From contig CAWFFV010000027.1 in the NCBI GenBank assembly GCA_963814985.1, positions 248,001 to 312,000 of the forward strand: a stretch of DNA of 64,000 bases, in the 5' to 3' direction. The translations under genes were made by a program, and so were the position numbers. Within the stretch, counting starts at the first letter, position 1. Each line of letters opens with the position of its first letter. The notes below the pieces were generated by a model, which did no database searches, was not told the origin of the DNA, and saw nothing but the letters and a program-made list of their open reading frames with translations. Shown one piece after another: positions 19,071-27,014 of this stretch. The DNA comes from CAWFFV01 sp963814985. GTDB taxonomy: Bacteria > Chloroflexota > Ktedonobacteria > Ktedonobacterales > Ktedonobacteraceae.

Positions 19071-20981
19071 GCGGCGTTGGATCAATACATCACGCTGTTC
19101 TTGCTCTTCTTTATCTGGAAGCGTGGGCTGCAAACGCATGGTCAGAGCACTGATAGTAGGAGCTTCAAACAATGTCACGGCGGGAAGTTGAACATGGAGG
19201 GCCTTCTTTAGCTGTGCCAACACTTGCAAGCCAATCAGTGAGTTGCCTCCCAGATCAAAGAAATTATCATAGAGTCCCACCTGCTCGATACCCAGAGCTT
19301 GTTGCCAGATAGTAGTGATGATACGCTCTATCGCGCCGTTTGTCAGTGTAGAGACAATATCGACACGCTCTGCCTGTACACCATTGCCCACAGGCGGGAG
19401 TACATCCCAATCGTTTGAAGTCAAAGCAGCCAGTCTCACCCATTGCTGGATACGAGCCTGCAAATCGCCAGTCGAGGTGACCAGACGCGTTATATGCGGA
19501 TTCGCCAGAATGCGTGTGAGAACCTCATGCCCTTCTTGAGCACTTATAGCATAGTCTGCAATAGTGCGACCCAGTTTATTCAGACCTCTTTCCTGATCGG
19601 AACGCGTCTGCCAGGTTTCCCAGTTAACGCTGATCCAGGGCATAGGCCTGGTTTGATTGTGCCAGCACACATAGGCATCCATGAAGCAGTTAGCCGCCGC
19701 ATAGCCCGCGAAATTCAACCCACCCAATATCGAAGAAATCGACGAAAACAGCAGACAAAAATCCAGATTACGGCCTGCAAGCACCTGTTCCAGAGCGAAC
19801 AGACCATATACTTTGGGCTGGTAATGGTGCTCACACTCCTCACGTGTGAGGCTGGCTACCGGGCGAAATGCTGAAGCAGTGGTAATACCAGCTGTGTGAA
19901 AGACTCCGTGCAGATTGCCAAAGAGATCTATCGTTTGTTCAAGCACGTCCTGCATTTGCGCAACATCAGCGACATCAGCCTGCACAATCAGTACCTCTGC
20001 TCCCAGGGCCTCTAGCTTCTGGATCTGCCGAATCATGCGGCTAACACGATCTACCACTTCGTGATCATCCAGCCAGATTGCCCACTCCGTGCGAGGAGGA
20101 AGTCCCGAGCGGCTGGTCAGTACCAGCTTTGCCTGTACAATGCGTGCCAGATGTTCAGCCAGAACAAGACCAAGCTCTCCTAGCCCACCCGCGATAAGGT
20201 ATACACCTCCTGGACGAAAAACTACACATTCCAAGCCAACGGCTTCCAGGCGTGTAGGAAGATAATTCTGCTGCCAGCGTCTGCCTACGCGGTAAGCAAT
20301 CCAGTTCGTGGATGCCTCATCAGCAGATCTCAAACATTCTGCGGTGAGGGCATCTATAAGCTCCCTCTCCTCGGCATCACCTGACTCAGGCAACAGCACG
20401 TCGATGCTACGACATTGAATATCTGTATGCTCCTGTGAAATGACTGTGCAGGCACCGAGCAATGTAGCCTTTTCTGGTTGCAACTGCTCCTGGCCAGTCA
20501 CCATCTGCATATTATTGGAGACCATGAGCACCTGCACTGGCTTCTCGATAATCTGTGTCCCCAGAGCTTGCGCCAGAAAAAGCAGGCTATAGAAACCACG
20601 CTCCTGCATAGTCGAGAAGGAATCCCGTCCAACAACATGTTCACCTGCTTCACTCAAACCCCACAGGTGCAGTATCACATGGGGAAGCAGATCCGCCTTT
20701 GCCAGTGTGTGTACAAGCATCTGGTAATCGGCGGCCTCATGTGGACGAAGCGTGAAGTGATGCAATCCTTGCTGAGCAAACTGATCACCAGCTCGCACAC
20801 GAATAATCACAGCACCCGCCTGTTCCAGATTGAGTGCGACCTGCTGCACCTGGCTCCATATCATCCAGGAAAAGCAAACAAGGCGAGAGTGGTACGTGCT
20901 GACCCGGAACAGTGTCTGGTAGAGGAGCCTCTTCCCATGTTGGCAGATAGAACCAATTTGCAATCTCAGCCTTTTTGCCAT
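18384..20981 (-). CDS. PKS fragment: KR-ACP of module 1 and KS N-terminus of module 2
   Basis: A middle fragment of the PKS gene starting at 24091. The first roughly 40 residues are out of frame; genuine coding starts near 20855 with the KR structural subdomain. It then shows AGGLGELG (near 20185), GVFHTAGI, FSSISS, GYAAAN, the ACP site LGGNSL (near 19240), and the beginning of the next KS (VSLAGRFPGA, YSPREAELMDPQHR). The frame is lost at 18595-18597. The N-terminal KS segment (about 18660-19070) is nearly identical in DNA to about 4745-5155, part of a longer duplication. The KR belongs to the HTAGI-type subfamily. Confidence 0.82.
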   Translation of the reverse strand: MAKRLRLQIGSICQHGKRLLYQTLFRVSTYHSRLVCFSWMIWSQVQQVALNLEQAGAVIIRVRAGDQFAQQGLHHFTLRPHEAADYQMLVHTLAKADLLPHVILHLWGLSEAGEHVVGRDSFSTMQERGFYSLLFLAQALGTQIIEKPVQVLMVSNNMQMVTGQEQLQPEKATLLGACTVISQEHTDIQCRSIDVLLPESGDAEERELIDALTAECLRSADEASTNWIAYRVGRRWQQNYLPTRLEAVGLECVVFRPGGVYLIAGGLGELGLVLAEHLARIVQAKLVLTSRSGLPPRTEWAIWLDDHEVVDRVSRMIRQIQKLEALGAEVLIVQADVADVAQMQDVLEQTIDLFGNLHGVFHTAGITTASAFRPVASLTREECEHHYQPKVYGLFALEQVLAGRNLDFCLLFSSISSILGGLNFAGYAAANCFMDAYVCWHNQTRPMPWISVNWETWQTRSDQERGLNKLGRTIADYAISAQEGHEVLTRILANPHITRLVTSTGDLQARIQQWVRLAALTSNDWDVLPPVGNGVQAERVDIVSTLTNGAIERIITTIWQQALGIEQVGLYDNFFDLGGNSLIGLQVLAQLKKALHVQLPAVTLFEAPTISALTMRLQPTLPDKEEQEQRDVLIQRRQQARQGVGQQDIAIVSLAGRFPGASSVEQFWHNLRNGVESITFFSDEELIAAGVDPSQVTDPNYVKARPILQDVEHFDAAFFGYSPREAELMDPQHRLFLECSWEALERAGYDPQTYEGLVGVFGGANISTYLLGMAAHSHILESVDDYSLVISNDKDFTGDECVVQNEPARTQFLRADLLLHLAGGRSSGLSELTSRRVRSGPGRWGLGTCACRGRTPLPAGWYGVS

Positions 20982-22224
20982 CCGCCGGCAGAGAAGGAGA
21001 GATTACACGTTTCTCTGTAGTGTCGATCCAGTAGCGCTGCCGTTCAAAGGGATATGTGGGCAATACAATGCGCCGCCGCTGTTCGCCGGCAGAGAATGCA
21101 CGCCAATCGACAGCCACTCCCGCCAGCCACAATCTACCCACGTTTTCTAGTAAACAGACGTACTCCGCTTGAGGATGGGAGGAGGCAGAAAGAAACGCGG
21201 GTTGGGCTATCAGGATCGGCAAGATCATAGACATACGTTCGCTGGAGCAAGCGGGATGTTGTTTCACAAACGAACTTAAAGTTAGACCAGGTCCTACCTC
21301 CAGCAGCAGGTGATCTGTCTCTTGCAAAAGATGAGCCACGCCGTCAGCAAAGCGCACGGTCTGGCACATATGCAGTGCCCAATAGGCCGGATCGGTCGCC
21401 TGCTCTGCCGTAATCCAGGTTCCCGTTACATTGGAGATATAGGGTATCTGGGGCTTATGCAAATAGATCGTGTATACCAGCGTGGTCAGGCGCTCAGACA
21501 GCACTTCCAGCATTGTCGAGTGGAACGCGTGGGTTGTCTCGATACGTCGATGAGCTATACCCTGTTGGGTAAGTCGTCGCTCCACCACTTCAATCTCTTC
21601 TACTGGCCCTGCTAGCACACAGGTTGATGGGGTATTGACAGCAGCCAGACTAACATTCTGCTCCAGATAGGCCTGAGCATTCGTTTCTGACAACTCCACC
21701 GCAACCATTGCGCCCTGAGGTTGTGCTTGAATCAGGCCAGCACGATGCACAACGAGGGTGAGTGCATCATCCAGAGAGAGCACTCCGGAAAGACAGGCGG
21801 CAACGTATTCACCCAGACTATAGCCTAGCATGACTGAAGGGCGAATACCCCACGAGATAAGCAAGCGTGCCAGGGCATACTCGATAATAAAGAGAGCAGG
21901 TTGGGCTATTGCGGTCTGTTTGAGTCCGGAAGCAACCACAGACTCAGAATCGATAGCAGATGGATACAACGCAGTCCGTACATCCAACCCGAAGTGACTG
22001 TTCAAGTAATGGCTGCTGTAATCGACAAGATCGCGAAACACGGTCTCTTGTTGGTAAAGCTCTCGTGTTATCCCACCATATTGTTCACCCTGTCCCGAAA
22101 AAGAGGAAAGCGACAGGGCGAGGTGAAGAGCCTGGGGGCACCAGTGATGTATCGCTCTGTTCAAGCGATGCAACAGCCTCACGAAGATTTCGGCAAGCCA
22201 GCATACGCCGATAGGAGAACGCAT
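20785..22224 (-). CDS. PKS fragment: AT and post-AT linker of the first extension module
   Basis: The genuine reading runs from about 22100 to about 20857. It contains FSGQGEQYGG (AT start), the nucleophile motif GYSLGEYVAAC near 21815, HAFHSTMLE (malonyl-type), PYISNVTGTWIT and the linker PTYPFERQRYW, then the start of the KR structural domain. It joins 22085..24091 through an extra base in the T5/A5 run at 22098-22102: FLFFGTG-stop becomes FLFSGQGE when one T is removed. It leaves frame near 20851-20860. All residues required for malonyl transfer are present. Confidence 0.82.
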   Translation of the reverse strand: MRSPIGVCWLAEIFVRLLHRLNRAIHHWCPQALHLALSLSSFSGQGEQYGGITRELYQQETVFRDLVDYSSHYLNSHFGLDVRTALYPSAIDSESVVASGLKQTAIAQPALFIIEYALARLLISWGIRPSVMLGYSLGEYVAACLSGVLSLDDALTLVVHRAGLIQAQPQGAMVAVELSETNAQAYLEQNVSLAAVNTPSTCVLAGPVEEIEVVERRLTQQGIAHRRIETTHAFHSTMLEVLSERLTTLVYTIYLHKPQIPYISNVTGTWITAEQATDPAYWALHMCQTVRFADGVAHLLQETDHLLLEVGPGLTLSSFVKQHPACSSERMSMILPILIAQPAFLSASSHPQAEYVCLLENVGRLWLAGVAVDWRAFSAGEQRRRIVLPTYPFERQRYWIDTTEKRVISPSLPADGKKAEIANWFYLPTWEEAPLPDTVPGQHVPLSPCLLFLDDMEPGAAGRTQSGTGGCCDYSCASW

Positions 22225-24091
22225 TGCGGCCTACCTGTGTTGTGTAGGCGATGTCAGCCAGATCAGCCTCGGGATGTTGTTTTAAGTAATGCAGTAGATT
22301 CTCTGTCGTCTTTTCCAGGGCCGTTTCAGTTTTGGCGGACAGAGTAAGCAACTGACAGGGACGTGACAGGGATACCTCAGAGCGCTCAGCCGCGATAGTT
22401 GGAGCAGATTCCAGCAAGGCATGGGCATTGGTACCCGACCAACCAAAGGAACTAACACCAGCAATATGTATGCCATGTGGTGATGTCCAGCTGGTAAGTT
22501 GAGTTGGAACAGTAATTGGACTGCCATGCCAGGGAATATGAGGACTAGGTTCGCTCAAAGTTGGATGAGGTGGAATCTGCTGATGTTGTAAGACCAGCAC
22601 AGTTTTGATGAGTCCCGCAATACCCGCGGCTCCTGCCAGATGTCCTATATTAGCCTTCACCGCACCAATGAGCAGAAGTTGTTCCGCAGAGCGCCCTTCA
22701 CCCAGAGTAGCGAGCAGTGCCTGTACCTCAATAGGGTCGCCCAATGCGGTACCAGAGCCATGAGCCTCAACGTAGCCCACCTGCCACGGCTCGATATTTG
22801 CCTGAGCCAGTGCCTGACGAATCACAGCCTGTTGGGCTAGCTGATTGGGGGCGGTCAGACCATTACTGCGACCATCCTGGTTAACGGCCGTGCCACGAAT
22901 GATAGCCAGCACAGGATCACCGTCCGCAATGGCATCAGCAAGCCGCTTGAGCACCACCACGCCACATCCCTCACCGAGCACAAAACCGTTAGCCGCCGCA
23001 TCGAAGGGCTTACAGTGTCCATCGGGAGAGAGCATACCCATCTTGCATGCATTCACCACATGCTCCGGCGACACAATAGCATTGATGCCACCCGATAAAG
23101 CAAGCGTACATTCTCCGTTACGTAGACTCTGGCAGGCCAGGTGAACGGAGACCAGGGACGACGAGCACGCGGTATCCAGACTGAGAGCAGGACCGTGAAA
23201 ATCGAAGAGATAGGGTAAGCGTCCAGCGGCTATGCTGGCAGCTCCACCCAGGCCAAAGTAAGGATCATCAGCAAAATCGTTACTCTGCCGTGCTTGCAGC
23301 AGGGCATACTCCTGATTAGTCATCATGCCTACGAAGACACCTGTCGAACTACCAGCCAGCCTGTCAATAGTCAGCCCAGCACGTTCGAGAGCTTCCCAGG
23401 CGACCTCAAGGAGTAGACGCTGCTGCGGATCCATCCTTTTCGCTTCACGAGGAGAAATACCAAAAAAGCGTGCATCGAAGCAATCGAGATCGGCGATAAA
23501 GCCGCCAGAGTTTGTATACATCTTGCCCGATGCGTCAGGATCAGGATCGTAGTAACGCTTGCTATCCCAGCGGTCAGCAGGTACTTCGCTAATTGCCTCG
23601 CCACCACGTTGCAACAGTTCCCAGAATTTCTCCGGGCTATTCGCCCCACCTGGAAAGCGGCAGGCCATACCAATGATCGCGATTGGCTCCGCAGAGTTCA
23701 CCAGATGTGACTGCTCCTTGAAGTCAGCGGAGAGAGACATGATATCTCCGCTGTCGCCAACAAGGTAGCGAGCCAGGTGTACAATATCAGGGTAATCATA
23801 GGCCACTGTAGGAGAGAGCTCTCTCCCAAGCCAATCCTCCAGGTCACCAGATAAACCAACCGCGTCCACCGACCGCAAGCCGTAGCTAGCAAATGGCGCA
23901 TAGATATCGATATCTGAAGGCTCCAGAGCAAGGCATTCAGCAAGTTTAATAATCAACCAGGTCTGAATTGCCTCTAGAGATTGTTCCTGTCTGCTCCCCC
24001 TGCCCTCTCCATGCAGTTCGTAGGTATTCGTGTTCTCTGGTAGGACAGAATGTACGGAGAGCTTTTCGTTTTGTGAACTGGAGGCATCCAT
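22085..24091 (-). CDS. PKS fragment with true N-terminus: ACP-KS (lipid-receiving starter module)
   Basis: The true start of the large PKS gene: ATG at 24091, three bases after the stop of the fatty acyl-AMP ligase, implying coupled translation. An ACP comes first (GLRSVDAV with the attachment Ser, residue about 70), then a KS from about 134 with DTACSSSLVS (Cys near 306), VEAHGSG and NIGHLAGA. The KS is of the common DTACSSS class, unlike all later KS domains in this half of the window, which read TFCSTS. That suits a KS that takes a fatty acyl starter from the N-terminal ACP rather than a hydroxyacyl chain. The frame ends prematurely at the homopolymer at 22098-22102, and the AT follows in the next frame. 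Confidence 0.88.
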   Translation of the reverse strand: MDASSSQNEKLSVHSVLPENTNTYELHGEGRGSRQEQSLEAIQTWLIIKLAECLALEPSDIDIYAPFASYGLRSVDAVGLSGDLEDWLGRELSPTVAYDYPDIVHLARYLVGDSGDIMSLSADFKEQSHLVNSAEPIAIIGMACRFPGGANSPEKFWELLQRGGEAISEVPADRWDSKRYYDPDPDASGKMYTNSGGFIADLDCFDARFFGISPREAKRMDPQQRLLLEVAWEALERAGLTIDRLAGSSTGVFVGMMTNQEYALLQARQSNDFADDPYFGLGGAASIAAGRLPYLFDFHGPALSLDTACSSSLVSVHLACQSLRNGECTLALSGGINAIVSPEHVVNACKMGMLSPDGHCKPFDAAANGFVLGEGCGVVVLKRLADAIADGDPVLAIIRGTAVNQDGRSNGLTAPNQLAQQAVIRQALAQANIEPWQVGYVEAHGSGTALGDPIEVQALLATLGEGRSAEQLLLIGAVKANIGHLAGAAGIAGLIKTVLVLQHQQIPPHPTLSEPSPHIPWHGSPITVPTQLTSWTSPHGIHIAGVSSFGWSGTNAHALLESAPTIAAERSEVSLSRPCQLLTLSAKTETALEKTTENLLHYLKQHPEADLADIAYTTQVGRNAFSYRRMLACRNLREAVASLEQSDTSLVPPGSSPRPVAFLFFGTG

Positions 24092-24094
24092 CGA

Positions 24095-25882
24095 TTATTC
24101 ATCCCATATATTCAGATCGCCTGATAAAAAGGCTGCACGGCAAGCGCGGCGTTGTAGCTTTCCGCTCGACGTTTTGAGTACTCCACCTGCTTTCAGCAGC
24201 ACGATACGGTAGACCTGAATATCATGCTCTTCTGCTATTGCCTGACGGATCGCTCTACTCATGGAACGTGGATTGAGCAGTTTGCATCGCCCATTAGTGG
24301 TTGAGGACAGTTCCTCTGGCGACTGATTGGATGGTTTATAGTGTGAATCGATCTCAGCCAGGACAACAAGTTGTTCTTCATTGCTTACATCGACGGAAAA
24401 TGCTACGCTACAACCCTGACGAATGGCAGGATTGCTGCGCTCAACAGTTAGCTCAATATCATGTGGATAGTGGTTGTGACCACTCAAGATGATCAGATCT
24501 TTCAGACGCCCGGTAACAAAAAGAGTCCCCTGTTGCATAAAACCGAGGTCGCCTGTACGCAGGAAAGGACCTTCGCCCGCATCGGCAAGATACGCATGGT
24601 AAGTAGCTTTGGTTTCTTGAGGATTATGCCAGTATCCCTGCGTTATACTTGGTCCACGAACCCAGATTTCGCCTACCCGGCGTTCTGGACAGGGCATCAT
24701 ACTTTCTGGATCAACAATGATGACCTCTTGATCTGGAGCGAAGTGTTCATAACCTATAATTCGGCAGGCATTCTCAGATGCCATAGGAACCTGCACAGCT
24801 TCGTTTCGTTCAAGTGCCGCTCTGTCAAAAGTGCCAGTAACTGGAGGCAAATCAAAATGGCTGGTAGCAAGAATGAGCGTCGTTTCGGCCATGCCATAGC
24901 CAGTCAAGAAAGCTTCTCGACGATATCCACTTGGTGCAAAGGTTGCAGAGAAGCGTGTCATCGTTTCGTGGCGAGCAGGTTCTCCACCATTACCAGCCAC
25001 CTGCCAGCAGCTCAGATCGAGCGTTGCGCATTGTTCAGGCGTAATTTTGCGGCAACACAGGTCATAAGCAAAATTCGGGGCCATGCTCATGGTAGCCCGC
25101 AGATCCGAGATAGTGCGTAGCCAGCGAAGTGGGCGCTGTAAGAAAGCCATGGGGGACATCCAGGTCGAAGGAAAGCCACCATGCAATGGATAGAAGATGC
25201 CACAGACTAATCCTAGATCATGGTAAGGTGGTACCCAGTTCACCAGATGACTATCTGGCGTCTGTCTGCAATGCCGATTGAGCATATCCAGATTGTGTTG
25301 CAGGTTACTATACGAAACCATCACACCTTTTGGTGCCGCAGTGGAGCCGGATGTATACTGGAGAAATGCGATAGTCTCACGAGTTATGGAAGGTTCGCCC
25401 CACTCATCGGCCAGGGAGGGCGCAATAGTATCAGTAGCAATCCACTCCAGTTTGTGCGAACCAGGGATATGCGCGAAACCGTTCCTCAAACTTGAGAGCA
25501 TGTCTGACGTTGTTGCAATGAAGTTCGACTGTGTGCTGTCAAGAATAGCCTGGATACGCGGCATCATGCGAATGGAGTGAGGGGGATAGGCCGGCACAGC
25601 TATCGCCCCTGCATACATACAACCAAAGATTGCCGTGATATAGTGCATGCCGGGTGCATGAAGCAGTAGCACAGGTTTTCCTGTTGCCCCTTTAGATTGC
25701 AATAGAGCGCCAAGAGCACGGGCCTGTTGGTCCAGTTCGGCATACATCAGACGAGCTTCTTCTATCTCACCCTGTCGCAGAAAGGTATAGGCCAGATGAT
25801 GCGGCTGGTGCTCTGCTCGCCAACGCAGGAGTCCAACCAAAGTCTCTGTTTCAATATGTTGGGCAATTAGCCTCTTATTCAT
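24095..25882 (-). CDS. Fatty acyl-AMP ligase (FAAL)
   Basis: About 595 aa, an ANL-superfamily adenylating enzyme. Visible: the P-loop-like motif QYTSGSTAAPKG (residue about 180), PPYHDLGL (about 219) typical of FAAL rather than acyl-CoA ligases, AGNGGEPARHET, and GYGMAETT. Family role: activates a free fatty acid as acyl-AMP and passes it to an ACP without CoA. The following gene starts with a stand-alone ACP domain three bases downstream, so the pair forms a lipid loading unit. I chose ATG 25882 because GGAG (25894-25891) precedes it by 8 nt and the N-terminus matches the family; the open frame extends 52 codons upstream, but that extension resembles no FAAL sequence and has no convincing ribosome site. 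Confidence 0.94.
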   Translation of the reverse strand: MNKRLIAQHIETETLVGLLRWRAEHQPHHLAYTFLRQGEIEEARLMYAELDQQARALGALLQSKGATGKPVLLLHAPGMHYITAIFGCMYAGAIAVPAYPPHSIRMMPRIQAILDSTQSNFIATTSDMLSSLRNGFAHIPGSHKLEWIATDTIAPSLADEWGEPSITRETIAFLQYTSGSTAAPKGVMVSYSNLQHNLDMLNRHCRQTPDSHLVNWVPPYHDLGLVCGIFYPLHGGFPSTWMSPMAFLQRPLRWLRTISDLRATMSMAPNFAYDLCCRKITPEQCATLDLSCWQVAGNGGEPARHETMTRFSATFAPSGYRREAFLTGYGMAETTLILATSHFDLPPVTGTFDRAALERNEAVQVPMASENACRIIGYEHFAPDQEVIIVDPESMMPCPERRVGEIWVRGPSITQGYWHNPQETKATYHAYLADAGEGPFLRTGDLGFMQQGTLFVTGRLKDLIILSGHNHYPHDIELTVERSNPAIRQGCSVAFSVDVSNEEQLVVLAEIDSHYKPSNQSPEELSSTTNGRCKLLNPRSMSRAIRQAIAEEHDIQVYRIVLLKAGGVLKTSSGKLQRRACRAAFLSGDLNIWDE

Positions 25883-26153
25883 ACATGCAACTCCAGGATA
25901 GTGAAATCCGCAGTCATTGTAAGAAAATATCTCCGGCATTCGCCTTTGAGCCAAGGATACATCACTAACCTCGGCTTGTCGTGCCTTGCTAGCAGTATTT
26001 TCCTTACGCCGTGCTATACTTTTCTGGTGCTCATGCACGGTGAAGATACTCTGCTACATGAGAAAAAGAGGTTGACAGAGGCTCAATCGCATTGTCTAGA
26101 GAACCATCGATGACAAGTAATAAAGGAACGGGCTATGATTCAGGCCTTATCTG
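25883..26153. other. Gap between hydrolase and FAAL genes
   Basis: 271 nt with no gene I can support. The open frame running into it from the FAAL is an unsupported extension. It should hold the FAAL promoter on the minus strand if unit II is split here, but I see no good -35/-10 pair. An 8-bp stem (CTCCGTCA...TGACGGAG, loop AGA) at 26159-26177 overlaps the end of the hydrolase gene; no T-run follows. Confidence 0.35.
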
Positions 26154-26870
26154 TCATTCTCCGTCAAGATGACGGAGATGGCGGTCGAAGAACGACAGGA
26201 TACGTCGGCGGGCATCCTGGGCGGAGGGTTCGTGGTAGCCAGTACCGATGAGTGCTCCCAGTACCGTAAACAAGACGCTGTGGTGGTCGTTGAGGAAGGA
26301 GTGCCCGGCATTGGCATATTCGGCGATGTCGTGATCAACGCCAAGTTTCTCAAGTGCTCGTTCGAGACGGTCGGCGGCCCCACGCAGCACTCGATCCTTG
26401 CCGCCGAAGCTGCCGACGATTGGACAGGCTCCCTGCAAGGCAGTTTCAGTATCCACAGGAACCTGACCATAGTTCACACTTGATGCCGCGAACCCGTGGC
26501 CGGGAGCCAATAGAAGAGCGAACCCACCTCCCATGCAGAAGCCGATGACTCCAATCTTGCCCGTGCAGGCAGGCTGATCGCTCAGCCACTGGCGCGTGGC
26601 ATCAACGTCCTCAAAGGCGTGGCCTCGACCATTCCGCAAATCACGAAAGGTGGCCCGCAAGCATGTCGCCTTCCGCCCCCATGAATAGAGGTCGGGTGCA
26701 ACGGCAAAATAGCCGGCGTTAGCCAGCCAGTCCGCCTGGTTATGCAGGTCGTCGCTCATGCCCATGACATCGTGGATCACGACGACACCGGGCCACGGCC
26801 CCTCACCTGCTGGTTGGGCAAGGTAGCCACGAAGCTGGTGCGCCGGGGTTGTTATCGTTACATCTGTCAT
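26154..26870 (-). CDS. Dienelactone hydrolase family alpha/beta hydrolase
   Basis: 238 aa from ATG 26870, with GGAGG five bases upstream; the open frame extends further but the extension looks non-coding. Visible: VVVIHDVMGM near the N-terminus, the nucleophile motif GFCMGGG (Cys in place of Ser, as in dienelactone hydrolases), SFGGKDRV (Asp) and AGHSFLND (His), so the Cys-Asp-His triad is complete. By eye its codon usage is richer in GC than the flanking NRPS and FAAL genes, with many GCC, CGG and GGC codons, which hints at separate acquisition. A role in this pathway (ester or lactone hydrolysis) is possible but unproven; it could also be a bystander gene lying between two parts of the cluster. 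Confidence 0.88.
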   Translation of the reverse strand: MTDVTITTPAHQLRGYLAQPAGEGPWPGVVVIHDVMGMSDDLHNQADWLANAGYFAVAPDLYSWGRKATCLRATFRDLRNGRGHAFEDVDATRQWLSDQPACTGKIGVIGFCMGGGFALLLAPGHGFAASSVNYGQVPVDTETALQGACPIVGSFGGKDRVLRGAADRLERALEKLGVDHDIAEYANAGHSFLNDHHSVLFTVLGALIGTGYHEPSAQDARRRILSFFDRHLRHLDGE

Positions 26871-27014
26871 CTCATCCTCCAGGTTGAAAAAAACATCGAC
26901 GCAGGCTTGTTCGGTGAAATATACGAACAATTGACGTTGCGGAATTTTTACTCGATGGATATGCCGGTGCGATTGACGACCAATAATCACCGGCAATCCT
27001 TGTTGTCAAGATAG

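Noticed and set aside
25883..26038. N-terminal extension of the FAAL by 52 residues
   Set aside because: The extension has no family similarity and no ribosome site; ATG 25882 has GGAG at good spacing and a typical FAAL N-terminus.
26159..26177. 8-bp hairpin at the end of the hydrolase gene as a terminator
   Set aside because: No T-run follows on the minus strand and the stem overlaps coding sequence.
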